This document shows, piece after piece, positions 59,001-64,000 of a stretch of DNA of 64,000 nt; within the stretch, counting starts at the first letter, position 1; each line of letters opens with the position of its first letter. This DNA comes from Plazaster borealis. Lineage: Eukaryota; Echinodermata; Asteroidea; Forcipulatida; Labidiasteridae. The stretch covers positions 21,482,044-21,546,043 of the forward strand of contig CM037460.1 in NCBI GenBank assembly GCA_021014325.1. Reading direction: 5' to 3'. The notes beneath the pieces are model-generated. The model had not been told where the DNA came from, did not search any database, and saw only the letters and a program-made list of their open reading frames with translations. The position numbers were made by a program, and so were the translations under genes.

Positions 59001-60210
59001 CAAAACCTATCAAATACATCCATGAATGACATTATTTCCGAAAATAAGTCCAAGTTGTGCACTGGCGCTGCGACTCCGTCGTGTTGCCGCCCCGAAGAAA
59101 AAGCGTTCAGTGTTACGGGTTAGACAGCGCCCTCTTTTGTGGACTTGGTTCCATGTCAGTTGAGGTTGTCGCAACGAATGCGTCAATTTCCATTTTATTT
59201 TCACAATAATGTCATCCACCAAGGATAAAATTGGCAGTTCTGAATAGAGCAGGCATAAGGTTCAGGACACAAGGAACATGTGAGTCACGTTTCAGCTTCC
59301 TCAAAAAGGTAAAAATATGATAACAAATGGTTATAAATTTTGTTGCAATGCCTGAGGACCTTTATACCCTGGACCCCGTCGTGTTGTATGCAACGGAGGA
59401 GTCCAACCTGGGCTAATAAAAAAGTAAGGAAAATAATTTAGTCCAACATCCATACAAAATCTATAATATTGAATAAATCTGTAGGGCCTACTGTCTACAA
59501 TTAATCAGTTATAAACAGTAAAGCCCAGATAGGGAATTTTCCCCCAAAATTGACTTGGGTACAAGTCCAGACCGAGTTGATTTGGTACAGAGTTGACCCG
59601 CTTTCACTCAGCTAGCTAGGTTGATGCTTGTTGAACGATGAGACTGGACACTGGACATGCTGGATATGGGGTCATGTAGGTATGTGAAGATCCGCATCGA
59701 TCGCGGCCGCTATTTTCTGCCAGATTTGTGTTATTCTGATTGGCTGTCAAAAATACAAGTTTTGACGGCACTAATATCACTCTTTTACTGAACCATACGT
59801 TATTAAAAGGTAAACCTACATATTAATTGTTATTCTGTCTTTAATATCTGAAAGTTTTGTCAGAAAGTCGCATTTTGGTCACAAAATCCCAATCAATTGC
59901 CTGTTAGAAAATGCAAATGCTTGTAATTTCTTTATCAATTAAGACTTCTCAATAATTTTTGTATCACTGTGTAGGATTTTTCATGCTCTTTCCAGTGGTA
60001 CTAATTGCATTCGTATTGGTTCACTTTGAATTTTTTCTTCACATACCTAGGTCATGTCTCATGAATGATGTCGATGAGCATGAAGATCGAAGTCGACACT
60101 TAATCATTATAAGTAAATTTCAGGGACATGTACTTGATTCCTACCTCTGCCTTAACAAAATCACCAACTTGCTGCTTCGGATCCAGCGATTTCCTTTTCA
60201 AGCTAGCCAT
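46915..60210 (-). CDS. BOP1: BOP1, ribosome biogenesis WD40 protein, complete, 13 exons
   Basis: Thirteen exons on the minus strand join in frame to 803 residues, against about 746 in human. Order: a basic start, a long acidic Ser/Asp/Glu region (about 28-115), a BOP1NT domain (about 186-450; [18 protein letters not shown]-like junction, [55 protein letters not shown]), then WD40 repeats to the C-terminus ([47 protein letters not shown]). From family knowledge BOP1 (yeast Erb1) joins Pes1 and WDR12 in the PeBoW complex, acts in the nucleolus and is needed for 25S/28S and 5.8S rRNA maturation. All introns are GT..AG and phases agree throughout. The start has a good context (AAAATGG). The gene converges with the STAND gene. 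Identification is very secure. Confidence 0.96.
47953..48145 (-). CDS. BOP1: BOP1 exon 12 (residues 689-753)
   Basis: [40 protein letters not shown] and HGQVY. Ends in phase 2. Intron 12 (0.88 kb) shows nothing certain. Confidence 0.95.
48362..48490. repeat. Decayed piece of the GGGCCCAATTTCAT MITE family
   Basis: TTGCTTAGCAGAAATAAG, TTACCAGCCAAAATACC and TTTGCTTAGCAGAACAG; the outer ends are lost. Confidence 0.45.
48654..48756 (-). CDS. BOP1: BOP1 exon 11 (residues 655-689)
   Basis: [20 protein letters not shown] then [11 protein letters not shown], matching human LLRQELTKKL and KWVSSLAVHP. Introns 10 and 11 hold decayed palindromic MITE pieces (about 49378-49500 and 48362-48490). Confidence 0.93.
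49378..49500. repeat. Decayed piece of the GGGCCCAATTTCAT MITE family
   Basis: AGAATAAGGTTACCAGCCAA and TGCTTAGCAG are shared with 55130-55215 and 48395-48475, the inner part of the long palindromic form. Confidence 0.45.
49540..49725 (-). CDS. BOP1: BOP1 exon 10 (residues 593-654)
   Basis: [39 protein letters not shown] and [11 protein letters not shown]. Confidence 0.95.
50077..50393 (-). CDS. BOP1: BOP1 exon 9 (residues 487-592)
   Basis: [56 protein letters not shown] and a charged loop (EEPEEVKTS); WD40 repeats 1-2 and the insert seen in BOP1 proteins. Confidence 0.95.
51468..51618 (-). CDS. BOP1: BOP1 exon 8 (residues 437-487)
   Basis: [20 protein letters not shown], then [20 protein letters not shown], opening the first WD40 repeat. 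Intron 8 (1.07 kb) is AT-rich with no element identified. Confidence 0.93.
51767..51840 (+). mobile_element. tRNA-Thr-like SINE head
   Basis: GGTCCAGTGGTTAGACTG (A box), GGACTTGTAATC (Thr TGT-like) and GGGTTTGAATCC (B box), with a body continuing to about 51900. The acceptor stem is not intact, so it is a SINE. Confidence 0.65.
52293..52529. mobile_element. GGGCCCAATTTCAT palindromic MITE
   Basis: GGGCCTAATTTCATGGCTC at the left and GCCATGAAAATGGGCCC at the right, with CTGCTTACC and GGTAAGCA inside. In BOP1 intron 7. Confidence 0.8.
52622..52783 (-). CDS. BOP1: BOP1 exon 7 (residues 383-436)
   Basis: [20 protein letters not shown] and [18 protein letters not shown]. Intron 7 holds the MITE at 52293-52529 and a tRNA-like SINE at 51767-51840. 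Confidence 0.95.
53452..53670 (-). CDS. BOP1: BOP1 exon 6 (residues 310-382)
   Basis: [40 protein letters not shown] and PTEEE, the most conserved part of BOP1NT. Intron 6 shows nothing recognised. Confidence 0.95.
53745..54110 (-). mobile_element. tRNA-Leu-derived SINE
   Basis: Its tRNA-like end (GGACTCAAACCCACAATC, CTGCTGATCAGAAACACC, GAGCTCGAGTCCAGTGC) and body (AAGGACACAAGTG.CAAGACC) match 33990-34395. In BOP1 intron 5 (54267-53671). Confidence 0.65.
54268..54487 (-). CDS. BOP1: BOP1 exon 5 (residues 236-309)
   Basis: [40 protein letters not shown] and [12 protein letters not shown]. Confidence 0.95.
55077..55266. mobile_element. GGGCCCAATTTCAT-family MITE
   Basis: GGCCCAACTTCATAGAGCTG at the left and CTATGAAATTGGGC at the right. 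In BOP1 intron 4, next to a second decayed copy. Confidence 0.7.
55325..55535. mobile_element. GGGCCCAATTTCAT-family MITE, decayed
   Basis: CAATTTCATAGCACTGCTAA at the left and TTAAGCAGCCCTATGGA at the right. It ends about 13 bases from exon 4. Confidence 0.55.
55548..55699 (-). CDS. BOP1: BOP1 exon 4 (residues 186-236)
   Basis: [20 protein letters not shown] and [16 protein letters not shown], the start of BOP1NT. Ends inside a Trp codon. Intron 4 has two palindromic MITE copies. Confidence 0.95.
56025..56225. mobile_element. GGGCCCAATTTCAT palindromic MITE, best-preserved
   Basis: GGGGCCCAATTTCATGGAGC at the left, CTCTATGAAATTGGGCCCC at the right, 201 bp, with CTGCTTAAGCA inside. In BOP1 intron 3. 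Confidence 0.85.
56939..57142 (-). CDS. BOP1: BOP1 exon 3 (residues 118-185)
   Basis: [20 protein letters not shown], then an acidic run ending [10 protein letters not shown], matching the E.SSDEE before the BOP1NT domain. Intron 3 (1.2 kb) holds the palindromic MITE at 56025-56225 and a tRNA-like stretch at about 56760-56810. Confidence 0.92.
57827..58111 (-). CDS. BOP1: BOP1 exon 2 (residues 23-117, acidic region)
   Basis: Very rich in Asp, Glu and Ser, probably a disordered casein-kinase-type substrate region as in other BOP1 proteins. Donor GAG|GTATTT. The Ser-rich and His-rich plus-strand frames here are its antisense shadow. Confidence 0.9.
58597..58652. repeat. 56-bp hairpin, GTTGCGATAATCGTAACCC family
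   Basis: The arms TAGTTGCGATAATCATAACCC and its inverse pair at 20 of 21 positions. Related half-sites are at 58341-58365, 13222-13272, 60674-60735 and 61726-61752. Confidence 0.7.
60145..60210 (-). CDS. BOP1: BOP1 exon 1 (residues 1-22)
   Basis: [20 protein letters not shown] then Ala-Glu; donor GAG|GTAGGA. It joins in frame to [12 protein letters not shown] of exon 2. Intron 1 (2 kb) carries the short palindromes at 58341 and 58597-58652. Confidence 0.8.
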
Positions 60211-60673
60211 TTTGGTGAAAATCTCTCACACAAACAGCAGTGCACAGTCGAGTCGTATGCAAACCTGTGCGTCTCAGAACACGTTTTTGATTACGTCTGT
60301 TACCACAGTTGGCTTCATCATTACACACCATGATCGTTACGTCAAGGTACATGATCATCCAGAAAATTTCAATTTCGGCAACCGGTCTCCCAAGAGGGCG
60401 CTATTTCAATGGAGTGGTTTTTAACTTTCGATTTATTGGAGATACGCCTCATTTATTGAGAAAGCGTACGTCGTGCGTGCAGCACTATCATATGAAGAGA
60501 AAAGTTGACGTGGGTGGAGTCAAAAGGTGGGTGTGTTCATTCTTCCTCCGTGGTGCAAGGGTGTGTTGTTGCGATTTTATTTTAGTATTTAATCAGTTTT
60601 TTACTTACAAATAAACAAGTACAATAATTTAGTTTGCAGGGGAATTCGGTATGGTGCCTGTGTAATGTTAGTT

Positions 60674-60735
60674 TAGTTGCGATAATCGTACTCGTAGCCC
60701 CACATTATTGGGCCAATGGGGGCTACGACGATAAT
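60674..60735. repeat. Hairpin of the GCGATAATCGTA family
   Basis: GATAATCGTACTCGTAGCCCC and GGGGCTACGACGATAAT are inverted around a short AT-containing loop. Confidence 0.65.
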
Positions 60736-60756
60736 CCATGGAGGTTCCATGCTTCC

Positions 60757-61725
60757 TCCATGTAATTAGACATTGGATGCTTTTGAACAAGCTTGTTCTC
60801 AATGATTCAAAGACTGAGTTAATTTATTTTAATTCCTCGTTCCGTAAATGTGACCCTTTGTCTAGTTTGTGGGTTGGTATAGATGAGATTACTCAAAAAC
60901 CTTGGTGTGTACTTTGTCTTTGAATGACTACTCATGTTTCGGCATATTTTGCATTGCATCGTATTAGCAAAATTCGTAATGTTCTTGATCAAACCACTAC
61001 TGAACGACTTATCCATGCCTTTATTACGTCACGGTTGGATTATTGCAATAGTCTTCTTTATGGTTTACCCGATTATTTAATCTATAGGTTACAGGTAGTT
61101 CAAAATTCAGCTGCTCGTCTTGTTACTCGAACTAAAAAATATCAGCATATCACTCCCATTCTCCAAAGTCTTCACTGGATTCCTGTGGCACAGCGTATTG
61201 AGTTCAAGATTCTTATTTTAGCTTATAAAATCTTACATAAACAAGCACCTGAATATTTGTCGGATTTGTTGAGAGTTAGAGAAAGTTCTATTGTCACTCG
61301 CTCCTCCTCTGAAATACGCTTTGTTGAACCTCGTTTTAATCAGAATCACTATGGCAGGCATACTTTTTCAGTCTCAGCACCCAATGTATGGAATAGACTG
61401 CCTCAGTATATTCAAAATGCACCCTCTTTGTTGTCCTTTAAGTCCGCTCTAAAAACGTATTATTTTCGTCAAGTCTTTAGGTAATATTGTTTTGTTTTGT
61501 GATTCTTGAATTCTCTAATTCAACTGAGTCTTAATGCATCTTTTTGTGTATTTTATCGTTGTATAGGGATAATTATTATAGTACCAATGTATTTATGTGC
61601 TTTTTATGTATTTTAATCTATCATTGTTTTAATTGATTACCAGTATTTGTAATAACTAAAGTGCATTGAGATTATGTGTTATGTAATGCGCTATATAAGA
61701 ATTAAATATTATTATATTATTATTT
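60757..61725 (+). mobile_element. CR1/L2-like non-LTR retrotransposon, 3' fragment
   Basis: Encodes the end of a reverse transcriptase: RHWMLLNKLVLNDSKTEL, RLIHAFITSRLDYCNSLLYG, LQVVQNSAARLVTRTK, ILQSLHWIPVAQRIEFKI, PNVWNRLPQYIQNA, FKSALKTYYF. The open frame 60924-61484 is clean, but the part before it has an in-frame TGA and an apparent frameshift near 60895, with some residues missing. The catalytic part of the RT lies upstream and is absent. The 3' UTR ends in an ATT-type tail. It is a dead 5'-truncated copy. Confidence 0.85.
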
Positions 61726-61869
61726 AATCGTAACCCTCCATGGAGGATTACGTCTTTCGCAAGTGACAGTGTGAGTTTATGAAATCGTGGATGGAGCAAT
61801 TAAAATTATAAGCTATTAATATTATTTTATTAGAAATAGAATAATCATAGAGATTTAAGAGATTTAATA

Positions 61870-62225
61870 ATTACAGCACCTTTGAAGTTGTATTTGTAAT
61901 GTAAGGCTGAGGAGGGTGTACACAACAGCAACAACTTGAACAAGTACTCGTGGTAATTAAGGTGTAGCAGTCCCTTTGTAGTACTACTAGTACTACAGTA
62001 GTAACACTAGAATATATTACTAAAATTATTAGGTGATGTGCAATCTGCTGCCAACTACGCCACACTAGAATTAAAAACACTGGCAAACTACTTCTTAACC
62101 ATATAACACAAAACAAACATGGAATGTCGGCAGAAATGACCATCTCAAGGACAAAGCATTATTTAAACTAGGTGTCTTGCTCTAGGTAGGCCACAAGTAC
62201 CTTGACCGGGACCCGAACGCTACGG
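61870..62225 (-). mobile_element. Probable decayed SINE of the 33990/53745 family
   Basis: GCAATCTGCTGCCAACTACG and CTTGACCGGGACCCGAACGC resemble the body and B-box end of the Leu-type SINE. Only part is preserved. Confidence 0.4.
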
Positions 62226-62449
62226 CATAGGCCTAGTCCGGTAAATGGTCGCAAAACTTAGAATACCTGTCTTGTCATTTTAAAGCACTTTGCGATGCCC
62301 ATGGGTATAATTAATTTTAATAAAGTACAGGATTTGTAAATTGAGAAAACAAATAATTTAATATTTAATACTTCACACATTGCAAAGCTAACTTTAGTAA
62401 TACCATTACCAATCCTCCGGAGAAGTATTTATATCTGAAATACTCTAAA

Positions 62450-63000
62450 CCATCTCGTTACCGAATTGTTTTGACATCCCTGTTTGACTATTCAAATGTG
62501 AAGCACAAGTTCTTACAGGGTCTTACACAGCAGAAAGCTTTTTCTCAAAGATCAATTTTATAAATTCCTTTTAGTATTATCACCTTTAATATAGTTTTAC
62601 AGCAAAATAAGTAATAACAAATGTCTTACATGTACATAGTTATTGAATTCCCTTTCATGTAATTCAAAAACCATTGAGATTGGCCAACAAATAGGCTATC
62701 GTTCTTGGTCCTTGTTTCCTTAAGGTGATCTGTAAACTCAAAACACTTTTTGTACACAACCATGCCGTACAGCAGATGTTTGACATTCAGATCTTTCCAC
62801 TCCTATTTGAAGGGATTATATAATAGCAACCTTTGTTACAATAATTGGAAAGATCCGATCTTTCTCTTTCCAACTGATGTAAGCTTTGTTATGAGAGTCA
62901 AATGGACTTTTTGTGCTCAGGCTTGGGTGCTTTTTAAATTTGTCGTGAGCTGAGTTGACTAAGGTTGCAAATGCCAATGGTAAGGAAGAAGGAGGGTAAG
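62450..63000 (+). repeat. Dispersed repeat shared with 4960-5660
   Basis: AATTGTTTTGACA, TTTCCACTCCTATTTGAAGG, TTTCTCTTTCCAAC and GCTCAGGCTTGGG, then GCCAATGGTAAGGAAGAAGG, in the same order as at 4960-5660. Confidence 0.65.
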
Positions 63001-63424
63001 ATCGGAGTGCAGTCGGCTATTAAAGTTAGCAATAGTAAGGAAAGGGTTATAGAAGTTGCATAGCATTTGAGAGACCAACAAATCACCATTGCTTATTTTG
63101 TCAGAAGTAGCAATCAAAATAAGCACTGTGTAAAACAAAATCCGGTGCAAAACACAGGCCTACCCACATAACTAAAAAACATAAAATCACATCTTCCCAT
63201 AAAACTGATCTAGAAAGTTAAAGGTGATGGTAGTGCTACTGATTAATAAAATAATATGACGGAACTTACAAATTAAAGGAAAAGTACATTGGTTTTAGTT
63301 CATTTTGATCACCGAATTTAAAACAAATATTCACCAGTTAGCAGTTTGGTGTGGTAGGAGTAATTTTTTTCTTCAAAAACCAATGTACTTTTTAATATTT
63401 TGTTTTTTGTTATTTTTATTTTTG

Positions 63425-64000
63425 AAAAGTTGCCAATCACAAGGCCTTAAAACAGGCCACTCAAGGCGGGGCTAAAAAGGGGAAAGGGGATAAAAGAAGA
63501 GGGAAACCAGTGTTCTCCAACTTGGAAAATTAAAGGTTGGTGCTTGGTGTGGTGAAAACTGCGAGTGGGTACGTACAATGTACAATGCGAGCGCGAAGCA
63601 CGAAGCCCCTATGGCGTGGGGTCCGGGGCCCGCTCAAGGGCCCCGAGAAAAATTTTGATCCTAGATGCTCTGTGGTACATTCTAAGGTGAATCCTGGCCA
63701 CTTTCCTCAGACTTTTTTGAGGAAATATTTTTACAGTTTTTAAGAACACAAAGTAAAATACTGGTTTTCTAAACACTTACTTGAAATGAAAACCAATTTA
63801 ATTTAATTTATTGGTACCAATTTATCTTAGGCACCCACTAGAGGAAACATATGTGTCCGGTAGCCCGACCGCATTTCTTTTTCTTACCTTGTAATTCCGT
63901 GTTACTAGTGTGCTCAAAAAAAAAAAAAAAAAAAAATTGTTGTTGTTGTTTTTTTTTTTTAAAGCTTGGCGGCGATTATAAAAGCGTGGCGCGCGCCGCA
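63425..64000. other. Repeat-rich end of window
   Basis: CAATCACAAGG..CAGGCCACTCAAGG at 63433-63470 resembles 23645-23680. A GC-rich stretch (63590-63660; GCGTGGGGTCCGGGGCCCGC) looks like an element end. A poly-A run lies at 63918-63938, then GTT repeats. No gene seen. Confidence 0.4.

Noticed and set aside
60924..61484. 186-residue open frame as a host gene
   Set aside because: It is the C-terminal end of a CR1/L2-like reverse transcriptase, with a broken upstream part and a typical 3' tail.

Overview
The window is animal nuclear DNA: AT-rich, with multi-exon genes using GT..AG introns and dense short transposable elements. The repeat families (TTAA-flanked palindromic elements, tRNA-headed SINEs, a GGGCCCAATTTCAT-ended palindrome, CR1/L2-like retroposon tails) and a STAND-NTPase gene family suggest a marine deuterostome, most likely an echinoderm such as a sea star. 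The species call is inference; I could not run a search.

Three gene bodies are supported. (1) 490-9287, plus strand: the last six exons of a gene whose 5' part lies before the window (copy A). (2) 18267-42348, plus strand: a complete 23-exon paralogue (copy B) encoding about 1037 residues with an N-terminal DUF4062-type domain, a NACHT/STAND NTPase core with clear Walker A and B motifs, and a helical TPR-like C-terminal half. Its nearest relatives from memory are the nephrocystin-3/TTC41/NWD1/TEP1-type proteins. (3) 46915-60210, minus strand: a complete 13-exon BOP1 (Block of proliferation 1, 803 residues), the WD40 scaffold of the PeBoW complex in 60S ribosome assembly. Copy B and BOP1 converge tail to tail, with about 4.6 kb between stop codons.

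Copies A and B are a tandem duplication. About 14.9 kb (138-15050) aligns with about 11 kb (35030-45985), covering the last six exons, their introns and about 3.6-5.8 kb of 3' flank. Much of the length difference is mobile-element insertions present in one copy and absent from the other, so each paralogue serves as the empty site for the other. Examples are a 535-bp TTAA element in copy B only, a GGGCCC palindrome in copy A only, a 695-bp TIR element in copy A only, and a 183-bp element in copy A flanked by a 9-bp direct repeat and carrying CCCTAA-type telomere-like repeats between inverted arms.

The rest is introns and intergenic DNA filled with elements: TTAA-type foldback MITEs, at least six clear copies of the GGGCCCAATTTCAT palindrome, tRNA-derived SINEs (Leu-, Thr- and Asn-like heads), minisatellites, and two decayed CR1/L2-like reverse-transcriptase fragments. 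One of these is split by a TTAA element. No bacterial genes, operons, CRISPR arrays, rRNA genes or convincing intact tRNA genes were seen.
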